Position numbers and translations under genes: made by a program
The notes under the pieces: model-generated
What the model saw: only the letters and a program-made list of their open reading frames with translations
Told to the model about the DNA's origin: nothing
The model's database searches: none
In this document: positions 52,561 to 61,863 of the stretch, one piece after another
How positions within the stretch are numbered: the stretch's first letter is position 1
Layout of the letters: each line of letters starts with the position of its first letter
Source of the DNA: Hungatella sp. UBA4396
GTDB lineage: Bacteria > Bacillota > Clostridia > Lachnospirales > Lachnospiraceae
Assembly (NCBI GenBank): GCA_002389905.1
Contig: DGRE01000055.1
Coordinates: 1 to 64,000 of the forward strand
Length of the DNA stretch: 64,000 bases
Reading direction: 5' to 3'

Positions 52561-53349
52561 TTATCCACCGATCTGGCATTCCAGACCTGACCTTCTGGCA
52601 GCTTTCAGCAGCACTTCCATCTGTTCACTGTTCATAGGTTCGATTCCCTTTAAGGAATAATCTTCTCCGAGTCCTTCATATTTTGCCTCGCCTAAACGGT
52701 GATACGGCAGAAGATGAAGGCGCTTTACGCCCTGTATGGAGGCCGCGTAGGTGGAGATCATTTCAATCTCTTTTTCCGTATTATTGAATCCGGGAACAAC
52801 CGGTACACGAATGATCAGTTCTGTTTTTGACAGGCCAATCCTCCTGATATTTTCCAGTATCCCTCTGTTTGACTGCCCCGTAAACTTCAGGTGTTTTTCC
52901 TCATCCACGTGTTTCATATCACACAGTGCCACATCCAACCAGGGAAGAAGCTGTTCAATCACTTCATATTCCGCAAATGCTGATGTTTCAATGGCAGTAG
53001 AAATCCCCTCAAACTTACATGCCTCCAACAAAGACTTGGCAAAGTGCGGCTGCATTAGAACTTCCCCTCCGGAGATGGTTAAACCGCCATGGGAACGGTA
53101 ATAGTAAATCATATCTTTCCTGATTTCCCTCATAACTTCCTCTACCGTCATTTCCTTCCCAATCAGCTTCTGTTTTCCCTGAACAAGCATATATTGCGGT
53201 TCTCTGGTCAAATTCTCCGGATTGCAGCACCATTTACAGCGCAGCGGGCATCCCTTCAGAAAAACGAGGGTTCTGATGCCCGGTCCGTCGTGAACGGAAA
53301 ATCTCTGAATTTCTGAAACAATTCCTTTCGCTTCATATATTCCCTGCAT
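52561..53349 (-). CDS. glycyl-radical enzyme activase (radical SAM), short form
   Basis: Radical SAM activase of 262 residues. The cluster motif is C34-x3-C38-x2-C41 (GCPLRCKWC) within FSVHDGPGIRTLVFLKGC, typical of PFL-type activases. After it there is no cysteine-rich ferredoxin insert; the chain goes straight to YMLVQGKQKL, which makes it ~40-50 residues shorter than diol dehydratase or choline lyase activases. It abstracts hydrogen from Gly818 of the dehydratase encoded 19 bases upstream. An unusual partner for this enzyme class. Confidence 0.9.
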   Translation of the reverse strand: MQGIYEAKGIVSEIQRFSVHDGPGIRTLVFLKGCPLRCKWCCNPENLTREPQYMLVQGKQKLIGKEMTVEEVMREIRKDMIYYYRSHGGLTISGGEVLMQPHFAKSLLEACKFEGISTAIETSAFAEYEVIEQLLPWLDVALCDMKHVDEEKHLKFTGQSNRGILENIRRIGLSKTELIIRVPVVPGFNNTEKEIEMISTYAASIQGVKRLHLLPYHRLGEAKYEGLGEDYSLKGIEPMNSEQMEVLLKAARRSGLECQIGG

Positions 53350-53367
53350 GTTCCGTCTCTCACTCTC

Positions 53368-55896
53368 TTAGAATATTTGCTCTGTCCGATTAATGATGTC
53401 ATCCTGAAGGCTCTTATCAAGGTAAATGAAATGAGCGCTGTAGCCAGCCACACGGACAACCAGATTTTTATACTTATCCGGATGCTTCTGTGCATCAACC
53501 AAAGTCTCACGGCCTACTACGTTGTACTGTACATGCATCCCCTTTTGATCGAAGAATCCTCGTACCAATGCAGAAAGTTTTTCCAGTCCTTCTCTTCCGC
53601 TAAGTGCAGAAGGATGGAATTTTTGATTGAATAATGTACCGTTTGATACAATCATATGGTCTAAATGCGCAACCGAATTAGCTGCTGCCGTCGGCCCATT
53701 GGTATCCCTTCCGGATACCGGTGATACACCGTCAGCCAAAGGCTCTCCAGCCTTTCTTCCATCCGGCATTGCACCAGTCTGTTCGCCCATCGGCACATTG
53801 GCAGATACCGGGTATAAACCTGGCTGGAATTGTCCTCCCCTGACATTTTTGTATTTTTCTACTTCACGGCAATATACCAGTGCAGAAAGTCTTGCCAAGT
53901 CATCCACTTCTTCAATATCATTTCCGAACTTAGGCACATTTTCCATATCCTCCAGCATACTGCTGTAATCGCCAGAAGCTTTCTTTCCTGTTATTCCCTG
54001 GGATGTAATCTCTGCAAGACGGGTAATCTGGTCCGGAGTCAGGCTCTTTCCTCCTTCTGTCAGACGGCGTACTACTTCCTTTAAAATCTCTGCATCCACG
54101 GCTTCTACAGATGTTCCACCAAAGTTATCCTCCATGGCCTGTTTGATCTGAGCAAGGGTATATTTCTTCTTATCAAATACAAGTTCCTTGATGCACATCA
54201 GAGAATCGCCTACATTTGCAACACCAACGCCCTGAGGTCCGGTAAAATTGTAATGGGCTCCACCGCACTGAATCGACTTTCCTTTTCCAATGCAGTCATC
54301 TACCATAGATGATACAAATGGAAGGGGAGCTCTCTGACCATGGGCCATATCAACGGAATTATCTGCATTGGTAAGGAATCTTACACAGTATTGCATCTGT
54401 TTCTGATAAGCCTCCAGAATCTGCCCAAAGCTTGTAAAGGAAGTAAATTCCCCGGTTTCAGGCGTAATTCTTACCCCATCCAGACAGCCATTGTAAACCA
54501 CCAGTTCCAGAACCTTTGCCAGATTAAAGAATGCTGCATCATGCCAGCCTTCCGTCTTTCCGCCTGCCTGCGGCTCCACGCAGCCAATGATTCCGTAATC
54601 CCTCCCATCTTCCAGAGTAAGTCCCCGGTTTACCAGTGCCGGAATAATTACCTCGTCATTGTAATATGCAGGCATTCCAAGGCCCAGTCTTGAAGTTTCG
54701 GCAGCTTTCATTAACAACTCATGAGGAGAACCGTTCCAAACACGGATTGAAATAGATGGCTGGGGAAGCTTGGTATGCTGGGTTGCTTCCAGGCATGCAA
54801 TAGACAATTCATTGGTCGCATCGATTCCCTCCCTGTCTTGTCCTCCTACAATCAGGTTCTGGAACATTGGATAGCCGCCAAACCCCTTGGTGGATCCAGT
54901 ATCCCGGACCTTGTTAACATCATTGAACTTCACCCACAGGCAATCTAAAAGCTCCTGTGCTCTTTCCTTTGATAAATTCAGACTATCGATGTCTGCCTTA
55001 TAATATGAATACATATACTGGTCAAAACGCATGGGAGAAATGGAGTGGCCATTGGATTCAATCTGTATGATCGCCTGAACAAACCAGAAGGATTGTAAAG
55101 CCTCATAAAAGTTCTCCGCCGGATTAGCAGGAACTTTCCTACAGTTTGCTGCAATCACTCTCAATTCCTGAGCCCGCTTCATATCTTTTTCTTCCGCTGC
55201 CATCTTTTCAGCCAGGTCTGCAAAACGCTCAGCATAATGAATAGCTGCTTTTGATGTAATGATTACCGCATTTAAGAAATGGGTCTTCTCAATAGAATCA
55301 GGGCAGCCCTTATCCAGGTTCTCCAATGCCTTCTCCGCATCTTTGATGATACCTGAAAAACCATTCTTTAAAACCCTTCCATAATCAACGCTGATATGGC
55401 CTACTCCATTAAAATAATAATTTCCCACAGTAAAAACATTATGATTCATAGCTGTCTTTGTATCATCATACATTAATTCTGTTGCCAATTCATTGACAGT
55501 ACGGCCATTCCAATATGTAAAGCACTCTTTCAGCTGATTTTTCACTTCATCTGTAATGGTAAATACATCACCTTTACGCTGCGCAAGAGAATCAAACTCT
55601 TCCAAAAGCCATTTGTTAGAGAATTCCGGAAAAATCTGCGTGGATCTCGGTGCAGTTGTGAGATTACCTACAATTAATTCACTGTCACGGATCACCAGCG
55701 TCATATTTTCCAGAATATATTCCAGTGCTTTTGCTCTTCTAAGAACCATCGGCAATGCTTCTGTCTCTTTATAAGACTTTGTTATCAGCAAAGCCCTCTC
55801 TGATTCCACTGCCGGCAATGCCTTATATAATCCATCGATTAAGTTTTGAATCCTTGGGCTCGTTTCCTCTGGCCCAATATTTAATATCTGCTTCAT
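53368..55896 (-). CDS. B12-independent 1,2-propanediol/glycerol dehydratase (glycyl radical)
   Basis: Glycyl-radical enzyme of 842 residues. Active-site Cys439 and Glu441 in GCVEPQ; TEGWHDAAFFN just after is typical of diol dehydratases; the glycyl radical is Gly818 in RVAGYSAHF. It turns 1,2-propanediol into propanal, or glycerol into 3-hydroxypropanal. The ATG at 55896 follows GGAGG; an ATG seven codons earlier lacks good spacing. The N terminus aligns with the C. butyricum enzyme and has no long encapsulation extension. Instead an insert at about residues 590-650 holds an amphipathic helix AEILKEVVRRLTEGG that resembles an encapsulation peptide. Choline lyase is unlikely: its KWKYG segment after GCVE is missing. 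Confidence 0.9.
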   Translation of the reverse strand: MKQILNIGPEETSPRIQNLIDGLYKALPAVESERALLITKSYKETEALPMVLRRAKALEYILENMTLVIRDSELIVGNLTTAPRSTQIFPEFSNKWLLEEFDSLAQRKGDVFTITDEVKNQLKECFTYWNGRTVNELATELMYDDTKTAMNHNVFTVGNYYFNGVGHISVDYGRVLKNGFSGIIKDAEKALENLDKGCPDSIEKTHFLNAVIITSKAAIHYAERFADLAEKMAAEEKDMKRAQELRVIAANCRKVPANPAENFYEALQSFWFVQAIIQIESNGHSISPMRFDQYMYSYYKADIDSLNLSKERAQELLDCLWVKFNDVNKVRDTGSTKGFGGYPMFQNLIVGGQDREGIDATNELSIACLEATQHTKLPQPSISIRVWNGSPHELLMKAAETSRLGLGMPAYYNDEVIIPALVNRGLTLEDGRDYGIIGCVEPQAGGKTEGWHDAAFFNLAKVLELVVYNGCLDGVRITPETGEFTSFTSFGQILEAYQKQMQYCVRFLTNADNSVDMAHGQRAPLPFVSSMVDDCIGKGKSIQCGGAHYNFTGPQGVGVANVGDSLMCIKELVFDKKKYTLAQIKQAMEDNFGGTSVEAVDAEILKEVVRRLTEGGKSLTPDQITRLAEITSQGITGKKASGDYSSMLEDMENVPKFGNDIEEVDDLARLSALVYCREVEKYKNVRGGQFQPGLYPVSANVPMGEQTGAMPDGRKAGEPLADGVSPVSGRDTNGPTAAANSVAHLDHMIVSNGTLFNQKFHPSALSGREGLEKLSALVRGFFDQKGMHVQYNVVGRETLVDAQKHPDKYKNLVVRVAGYSAHFIYLDKSLQDDIINRTEQIF

Positions 55897-55916
55897 GGTC
55901 TTTTCCTCCATCTCCA

Positions 55917-56696
55917 CTACATTTTTTCTCTCAAAGGTTTAATAATTTTTTTATAAATTCCACCGCCTAAAATACCTCCGAGAAAAGGTCCAAAAATCGG
56001 AACAATCAATCCATAAAAATCGCTGCCTAATGCGTATTTCCCCCAGCCTGCTGCCATCACAAACAATCTTGGGCCAAAATCCCTGGCGGGATTCATTGCA
56101 AATCCTGTCAGCGGGCCAAAGGCAATTCCACAGAAAATAACAATGGCACCAATGGCAATGTCTCCGATTCCCGTGTCGGGTGCAGAAACATTTCCTTTGT
56201 CTGTAACTGCGTATATGGTAAGTACCAGCATTGCAGTAATAACTGTTTCATTAATAAATGCTTTCAGCATTGATACCCCGGCTGCCGCTCCTGTCACAAA
56301 GATCCCCATAGCTCCGGTTCCTTCTGCAGTTCCTCTTACCCATCCGTTCACTTCTTCCATTCCATTGATTCCGGAAGAAAACAGATAGTAAACCATTGCG
56401 GCCGCACAGAAAGCTCCAAGTATCTGCGCAGTTATGTAACACACAGCCTTTTTCTTGTCAAATCCGTCCCATACAACCAATGCCGCCGTAACTGCAGGAT
56501 TTAAATGAGCGCCGCTCACACCTCCTACAATATAAATTGCAATTGTAATCGCCCCACCCCAGCATACTGCCATAAAAGGATAACTAACATCGCTCATTTT
56601 CAACACCATAGCCGCTACAGAGGCAAATCCAATTGAAACAAATATGAATGTGCCTAAAAACTCTGCTAAACATGGAATCAGTGTCTTTCCCTTCAT
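55917..56696 (-). CDS. pduF: aquaglyceroporin (GlpF/PduF type)
   Basis: MIP-family channel of 259 residues with six membrane helices. Both NPA boxes are present: HLNPAVTAALV and FAMNPARDFGPR; the second has the arginine of the selectivity filter. Lets 1,2-propanediol or glycerol diffuse in. Lies 20 bases before the dehydratase gene and 4 bases after pduQ. Its place in the operon indicates an external substrate rather than one made from fucose or rhamnose in the same operon. Confidence 0.9.
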   Translation of the reverse strand: MKGKTLIPCLAEFLGTFIFVSIGFASVAAMVLKMSDVSYPFMAVCWGGAITIAIYIVGGVSGAHLNPAVTAALVVWDGFDKKKAVCYITAQILGAFCAAAMVYYLFSSGINGMEEVNGWVRGTAEGTGAMGIFVTGAAAGVSMLKAFINETVITAMLVLTIYAVTDKGNVSAPDTGIGDIAIGAIVIFCGIAFGPLTGFAMNPARDFGPRLFVMAAGWGKYALGSDFYGLIVPIFGPFLGGILGGGIYKKIIKPLREKM

Positions 56697-56700
56697 TCCC

Positions 56701-57819
56701 TTATTTTCCTCCTGTATAGCTTCTTATGTACAAATTCTTTAAATCCTCTGATAATGGCTGTAGGGGATTTGTCTTTGTGCAGTTATCTCCTAATGCGGTC
56801 GTTGCCATCCGGTCCAGATTGTCATAAAAATCTGTCTCTTTGACACCTGCCTCTCTGAAGGAAGCCGGAATTTTAATCGCTTCAGACAGCATTCTTACCG
56901 CTGTCTGCAATACTTCAGCCCCGTTTTCAGCATTTTTAAGAGAAAGTCCAAGCCTCCATGCAAGAGTCCCATATCGTTCCCTTGCTCTTTGATCGGCTGC
57001 ATTGTAACCTAAAATCCACGGAAGTAAAATTGCATTGGCTCTTCCATGCGGAACGTGCAATACTCCGCCAATTGCATGTGCCAGAGAATGATTGATTCCC
57101 AGGGAGGCATTTGTAAATGCCATTCCCGCCATACAGGACGCATCATGCAGAAATCCTCTTGCCTCTAAATCATCGCCGCGCTTTACTGCTGCCGGAAGAT
57201 ATTCAAATACAAGCTCCACTGCTTTTTCTGCCAAGGCATCTGAGAAATTGCTTGCATCAGTAGAAACATAAGCTTCCAAAGCATGAGTCAATACATCCAT
57301 ACCCGTATCCGCAGTAATGGCTGGAGGCACTGTTTTAGTCAGTCCGCCATCCAACACTGCTATATCCGGAAGCAGAGCATCATCGATCACTGGGATTTTA
57401 CGCTGATCCATTGTAATAACGGAAAAATTAGTCACCTCTGATCCAGTTCCGCTTGTGGTGGGTATTGCTACAAACACCCGTTTTTTTTCTTTTTCAGCAA
57501 TTTTCTCACTGCAGTATAGAATACTTTTTGCTGCATCAATGGTGGAACCGCCGCCGCAGGCAATAATCAGATCAGGATTCGTCTTTATAAAAACTTCCGT
57601 TCCTTCTGCAATCAATGCTGTATCCGGGTCAGGATAAATATGATCAAAAACAGTTACCTGTGCATCCGTTCTTAACTGTTCCATGACAGGTTTTATGTTT
57701 CCGCTTTTAACCATAAACGGGTCGGTGATGACCAGAGCACTTTTATAGGCCAATTCACCCAATACCTGTATGGAACCGGCACCAAAATATACTGCCGGCT
57801 TAATCTGAAATTTTTTCAT
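56701..57819 (-). CDS. pduQ: iron-containing alcohol dehydrogenase
   Basis: Group III alcohol dehydrogenase of 372 residues. ACGGGSTIDAAKSI and TTSGTGSEVTNFSV bind NAD(H); iron ligands include the His residues of HSLAHAIGGVLHVPHGRANA. Reduces propanal (or 3-hydroxypropanal) to the alcohol and recycles NAD+ inside the compartment. No targeting peptide is apparent, as usual for PduQ. Confidence 0.9.
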   Translation of the reverse strand: MKKFQIKPAVYFGAGSIQVLGELAYKSALVITDPFMVKSGNIKPVMEQLRTDAQVTVFDHIYPDPDTALIAEGTEVFIKTNPDLIIACGGGSTIDAAKSILYCSEKIAEKEKKRVFVAIPTTSGTGSEVTNFSVITMDQRKIPVIDDALLPDIAVLDGGLTKTVPPAITADTGMDVLTHALEAYVSTDASNFSDALAEKAVELVFEYLPAAVKRGDDLEARGFLHDASCMAGMAFTNASLGINHSLAHAIGGVLHVPHGRANAILLPWILGYNAADQRARERYGTLAWRLGLSLKNAENGAEVLQTAVRMLSEAIKIPASFREAGVKETDFYDNLDRMATTALGDNCTKTNPLQPLSEDLKNLYIRSYTGGK

Positions 57820-57837
57820 TTTGATACCCGCCTTACC

Positions 57838-58101
57838 TTATTCAAATTCTATGGTATCAACAATTCCCACAATGGACATATCGCCCACCATGCTCATATC
57901 GTTGTCTACGCTGCCGCCCCAGTCAACCAAAACACAGTCTCCTACACCTGCGCCAACCGCATCAATTGCCACATAGGGAGTTTCATGTTCCATCAGTTTT
58001 CCTGTCTCATCCACTGATTTTATCACTAAAAGCTTTCCTCCCACCAGTTTGGCTGTCTTCTGTGTGGCAACCACTTTGGCTATTACTTTTGCCAAATGCA
58101 T
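57838..58101 (-). CDS. pduN: pentameric vertex shell protein (EutN/CcmL family)
   Basis: BMC-P protein of 87 residues, starting MHLAKVIAKVVATQKT behind GAGAGGA. KLLVIKSVD and VAIDAVGAGVGDCVLVDWG are typical. Pentamers of this protein close the twelve corners of the shell. Upstream open frame (34 more codons) runs into pduP and is not part of the protein. Only one BMC-P gene is seen in the operon. Confidence 0.92.
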   Translation of the reverse strand: MHLAKVIAKVVATQKTAKLVGGKLLVIKSVDETGKLMEHETPYVAIDAVGAGVGDCVLVDWGGSVDNDMSMVGDMSIVGIVDTIEFE

Positions 58102-58115
58102 GTAATCACATCCTC

Positions 58116-59588
58116 TCAGATTCCGTTCAGTATTCGGCGTACAAGGTCTTCCACTTCTGTATTGGATATAGAGGCGGAAGCCTTCTGCTCCGTCTTCGCC
58201 CATCCGCAGGCCGGGATATCCCTTTTGATTTCTTCTAAGGAACGCACTCCATAAGCGATACGGCGTATATTGATCAGGTTCATCGGTCCAATGTTATCAG
58301 ACGTGGAACTGCCTCCCACTGCACCGCAGCCCAGTGTGAGGGCCGGAACAAGATTGGTGGAAGCTCCAATTCCGCCGAGAGTTGCAGGGGTATTAACCAG
58401 CAAACGGGATACATTCTTCTTCAAAGCGAACTCACGGATAATATCCTCATTCTGGGAATGAATCGTCATGGTATGTCCTTTTCCTTCGTTGTTTAAGATT
58501 TCCAGACAACGCAGGCATGCACTTTCCCATGTCGGCTCCGTGTAAAATGCAAGAACTGTTGTCAGTTTTTCTCTGCTGTACGGATTTTTGTGAGAAACTG
58601 TATCCTGGAAAGAAACCAGAACTTTTGCATCGCCTGGTATATCAATACCGGATAGCTTTGCCAGTTCCTGAGCGCTTTTTCCAACAATGACCGGATTCAT
58701 GGTCATATTGGGACGAAGCAGAAATCTTCCCAGTTTTTCGGACTGCTCTTCTGTCATGAAATAAAAGCCCTGACGCTTCATTTCTTCTACAACCGTCTCT
58801 TTCATATCTGCTTCCACTACAACAGACTGTTCAGACGCACAGATTACACCATTGTCAAAGATTTTACTCTCTAAAATCTGGCTTACAGCCTTTTTCACGT
58901 CTGCGCTGCGTTCGATAAATGCAGGGCCATTTCCGGGTCCTACACCTATGGCCGGTGTTCCTGAACTGTATGCAGCCTTTACCATAGCTTCTCCGCCTGT
59001 AGCCAGAATCAAACCAATATTCTTATGCTTCATCAGGGCATTGGTGCCATCCACTGTCGGGACATTGATGCATTCGATTAACCCTTCCGGTGCTCCGGCT
59101 GATACACTTGCATCCTGAAGGATCTTCACTGTTTCTTTGATGCAGTTTACAGCAGATGGATGAGGAGAAAATACAATTGCATTTCCTGCCTTTAAGGCAA
59201 TCAGGGATTTAAAAATAACCGTTGAAGTAGGATTTGTAGATGGAATCAAGCCGGCAATGACTCCCATTGGAACGCCCACTTCCATCACTTTCAATTCTTT
59301 ATCATCACGGATTAATCCAACCACTTTCTGGTCTTTCATTGCTTCATATACATACTTAGCAGCAAAAACATTTTTAACTGTTTTGTCTTCCCACTTACCG
59401 TATCCGGTTTCTTCTTTTGCCATCTTTGCAAGCATTTCAGCATTTTTAAGTGCCGCTTCCATCATAGCCTTTACAACCTGATCCATTTTTTCCTGGGAAA
59501 ACTCCTGATAAGACGACTGTGCTTCTTTTGCTTTTGCCACCTTATTTCTGACCTCCTGTATACTCCGGAGGTCCTTATCATATTCCAT
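58116..59588 (-). CDS. pduP: CoA-acylating propionaldehyde dehydrogenase
   Basis: Aldehyde dehydrogenase of 490 residues that turns propanal and CoA into propionyl-CoA and NADH. Catalytic cysteine in NGVICASEQS; GLIPSTNPTSTVIFK and GVGPGNGPAFIE are conserved. The C terminus has a flexible KASASISNTE linker, then the amphipathic helix VEDLVRRILNGI, a clear encapsulation peptide. That position (C-terminal) is typical of glycyl-radical compartments, whereas PduP of B12-type compartments has it at the N terminus. The ATG at 59586..59588 is preferred; a GTG codon precedes it directly. The upstream open frame of 95 codons belongs to no protein. Confidence 0.93.
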   Translation of the reverse strand: MEYDKDLRSIQEVRNKVAKAKEAQSSYQEFSQEKMDQVVKAMMEAALKNAEMLAKMAKEETGYGKWEDKTVKNVFAAKYVYEAMKDQKVVGLIRDDKELKVMEVGVPMGVIAGLIPSTNPTSTVIFKSLIALKAGNAIVFSPHPSAVNCIKETVKILQDASVSAGAPEGLIECINVPTVDGTNALMKHKNIGLILATGGEAMVKAAYSSGTPAIGVGPGNGPAFIERSADVKKAVSQILESKIFDNGVICASEQSVVVEADMKETVVEEMKRQGFYFMTEEQSEKLGRFLLRPNMTMNPVIVGKSAQELAKLSGIDIPGDAKVLVSFQDTVSHKNPYSREKLTTVLAFYTEPTWESACLRCLEILNNEGKGHTMTIHSQNEDIIREFALKKNVSRLLVNTPATLGGIGASTNLVPALTLGCGAVGGSSTSDNIGPMNLINIRRIAYGVRSLEEIKRDIPACGWAKTEQKASASISNTEVEDLVRRILNGI

Positions 59589-59611
59589 CACGGCTGATTC
59601 CCCTTTTTCTT

Positions 59612-60355
59612 TTAAATAATTTCCACAATAATATTCTTTTCGTTTAAAGCTTCCCTTGCCGAAGGAGTAATAACACTTCGGGAAGATACTCTGATCCTCT
59701 GTCCCGGCCGGAAGTCCTGCACATCTTTCATGGTCAGCACCTGAAAAACCTCCGATAATGATTGTTCTGGTGAATGGCTTTCTGAATAAATGGGGATTTC
59801 CGGATAAAGCATCTTCTTCAAACGGGAAGAAAATTCCTCCCGTCCAATCAATATGGCTCCAAATTCTTTCCATCGTTCCTCATATTCAACCATCATCCGG
59901 TTATAAGGTTCATTGAGATTCATCCCTTTTTCCCTTGTATGTCCGCTACCCGGACTGCAGTTTTCCGTTACTGCCAGAATCGGTATCTTCTTCATAAAGC
60001 CGGCTGCAATCGCCATGGAAACCAGATTATCCTGAATTCCCATCGCTCCCTTTGCCAGAGTATTTCTGGTTAACACTGGAATAATGATTATGTTGATTTC
60101 ATTTATTTCCTGATATAATGTTTCCCCATTCATAATATAGCGTGAGCTTAGTCTGTCTCTGATTTCATCTGATGCCAGGCTCTGAAAAGCCGGAGTTACC
60201 GCTATCCTGGCTTCTGTCAACAGCAGCTCATCAACCATCTTCTGATATTCCTGATAATCTGCAGTGCCTCCAGTCAGCAGAACCAATGCCTTTTTATCCA
60301 TCATCGGCAGAAGACTTTTTAAAATATTTCTGATAATTTCTTCTTTTTCCATCAT
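59612..60355 (-). CDS. flavoprotein-domain protein of the microcompartment
   Basis: Protein of 247 residues with a flavoprotein (PpcDC-like) fold: VLLTGGTADYQEY at the start, then NIIIIPVLTRNTLAKGAMGIQDNLVSMAI and IPILAVTENC. The last ~50 residues are a separate part ending SSRSVITPSAREALNEKNI. A flavoprotein of this type is common in glycyl-radical microcompartment operons. It may recycle electrons or support the activase; the reaction is not known. The first Met codon pair (60350..60355) lacks a strong ribosome site. Confidence 0.75.
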   Translation of the reverse strand: MMEKEEIIRNILKSLLPMMDKKALVLLTGGTADYQEYQKMVDELLLTEARIAVTPAFQSLASDEIRDRLSSRYIMNGETLYQEINEINIIIIPVLTRNTLAKGAMGIQDNLVSMAIAAGFMKKIPILAVTENCSPGSGHTREKGMNLNEPYNRMMVEYEERWKEFGAILIGREEFSSRLKKMLYPEIPIYSESHSPEQSLSEVFQVLTMKDVQDFRPGQRIRVSSRSVITPSAREALNEKNIIVEII

Positions 60356-60362
60356 TTTATTA

Positions 60363-61217
60363 CTATGCCTTCTCTTTCAAAGATGGAATTGACATAGCAA
60401 TTCCTATGGGTGTCACCAACAGAGGATTTTTCGGTTTATAAACTGCAATCCCCAGATATTTTTGAAAAACTGCTTCAATTCCCTTTAAACAGCTGGTTCC
60501 TCCTGCTAAATAAATGGGCCCCTCCTGTCCTTGCATAAAGGAGCGGGTGATGTGTGCCATCTTTTCCATAACAGGTTGAATCATGGTAAAAACCTGCTGA
60601 TAGTTGTCCTGGCTTTTTTTGTACTGCTCCGCCTCTGAAAATTCCAGTTCCATAGCACCGGAAATCACTAAAGTCATGTGTGTTCCGCCGGTAGGTTCAT
60701 CCATGGAATATAATATCCGGCCATCTTTTAATACTGACACACCGGTAGTGCCGCCTCCTATGTCCACGACAACTCCGTCCCTGATTCCCATCATAACGGC
60801 GGCAGCTTCCGGTTCATCAATTACATGAGTCACATGAAAGCCGGCATTTTCCACCACATTACTGATCACCTTCGTATTCCCGGTTATGATGCCTGGTGGA
60901 ATTGCTGTTGCGGTCTCTTCCAGTTTCGTGTTCAACCGTTTTTCCAGCCTGCTTTTCAGCTTTTCCAGTATTCGGACAGCATCTAAGTATTGCACTACAA
61001 TTCCGTCCTTCACTACATTGGCCGGCTCCATTTCAAATGCTACCGGGCGGTTCTTCTGGTCTAAAACCGTCACTACAATATTTGAGGTTCCCAGGTCCAC
61101 GCCTACTTTCAGAGGCAGCACAAATTGTTTTAAATCTATGAATTCTTTTTCGGAAGTTGACTCCATTTGAAGCAGATATTCATTAGAACCATCCATTCCA
61201 GACTGCTCTCTGATCAT
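60363..61217 (-). CDS. eutJ: EutJ-like actin-fold ATPase/chaperone
   Basis: Protein of 284 residues in the actin/Hsp70 ATPase superfamily. Phosphate motif 1 is GVDLGTSNIVVTVL and motif 2 is VVDIGGGTTGVSVL; TEETATAIPPG and YLAGGTSCLKGIE follow. EutJ-type proteins are thought to act as chaperones for signature enzymes of microcompartments. The ATG at 61217 follows AGAGGA; an upstream ATG at 61295 overlaps pduL and is unlikely. Eight bases separate it from the flavoprotein gene. Confidence 0.85.
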   Translation of the reverse strand: MIREQSGMDGSNEYLLQMESTSEKEFIDLKQFVLPLKVGVDLGTSNIVVTVLDQKNRPVAFEMEPANVVKDGIVVQYLDAVRILEKLKSRLEKRLNTKLEETATAIPPGIITGNTKVISNVVENAGFHVTHVIDEPEAAAVMMGIRDGVVVDIGGGTTGVSVLKDGRILYSMDEPTGGTHMTLVISGAMELEFSEAEQYKKSQDNYQQVFTMIQPVMEKMAHITRSFMQGQEGPIYLAGGTSCLKGIEAVFQKYLGIAVYKPKNPLLVTPIGIAMSIPSLKEKA

Positions 61218-61230
61218 ATTACCATTCCTC

Positions 61231-61863
61231 TCATTTAATAAGCTGAACAGCGGCATCTGACGGGGTTCCTGCAGCATTGGCCTCATCTGTATCAATATGG
61301 AACTCCAACGCAGACTGTTCCGTTACCCGGATCACCACACCGTGCATGGTATAGCTTCTTTCACCGGGAATTTCTACAGATACCGTATCTCCGTCATTTA
61401 CATGATAATACAGGGCATCCGCAGGACTCATATGGATATGGGGCTTTGCAACAATAACGCTTTCCTTCATAACCATCATCCCCTTTGGACCTATCACACA
61501 AATATCTGCTGCACCTCCCAAATCGCCTGAAAGACGCACCGGAGGATTTATACCTAATGAAAACCCATCCGTACGGCTGATTTCAACCTGGTTTTGTTTT
61601 CTTACCGGGCCAAGAACTCTTACATTTGAGAAACTGCCTTTTCTTCCGGCAATGCATACGGTTTCCTTTGCTGCATATTGTCCTGGCTGTCCCAGATCTT
61701 TTGCCTTTGTCAGCTCATATCCCTTTCCAAAAAGAATCTCCATAGATTCCTTGGTCAGATGGATATGACGGTTTGATACTCCCAGGGGTATTCCAGTTTC
61801 CGCCGGATGGCTCTCCAGCATAGATAAAATCTTCTTTACAGTGAATTCCTGATTATCAGTCAT
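61231..61863 (-). CDS. pduL: phosphate propanoyltransferase PduL
   Basis: Microcompartment-type phosphotransacylase of 210 residues, converting propionyl-CoA and phosphate to propionyl phosphate and CoA. Zinc-binding motifs are visible: SNRHIHL, KPHIHMS and FHIDTDEANA. The first ~20 residues (EFTVKKILSML) form an amphipathic helix, a likely encapsulation peptide. It overlaps pduK by 4 bases (ATGA). No propionate kinase is in the window, so that step is done elsewhere. Confidence 0.93.
   Translation of the reverse strand: MTDNQEFTVKKILSMLESHPAETGIPLGVSNRHIHLTKESMEILFGKGYELTKAKDLGQPGQYAAKETVCIAGRKGSFSNVRVLGPVRKQNQVEISRTDGFSLGINPPVRLSGDLGGAADICVIGPKGMMVMKESVIVAKPHIHMSPADALYYHVNDGDTVSVEIPGERSYTMHGVVIRVTEQSALEFHIDTDEANAAGTPSDAAVQLIK

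Noticed and set aside
53368..55896. Choline trimethylamine-lyase (CutC) as identity of the glycyl-radical enzyme
   Set aside because: The sequence after GCVEPQ is the diol dehydratase type (TEGWHDAAF), and the operon has an aquaglyceroporin, not choline-specific genes.
58102..58203. Longer N terminus for PduN
   Set aside because: The extra 34 codons overlap pduP and precede a normal ribosome site and the conserved family start.
59589..59873. 95-codon extension of PduP
   Set aside because: It overlaps the flavoprotein gene and has no similarity to aldehyde dehydrogenases; the conserved part begins after the ribosome site.
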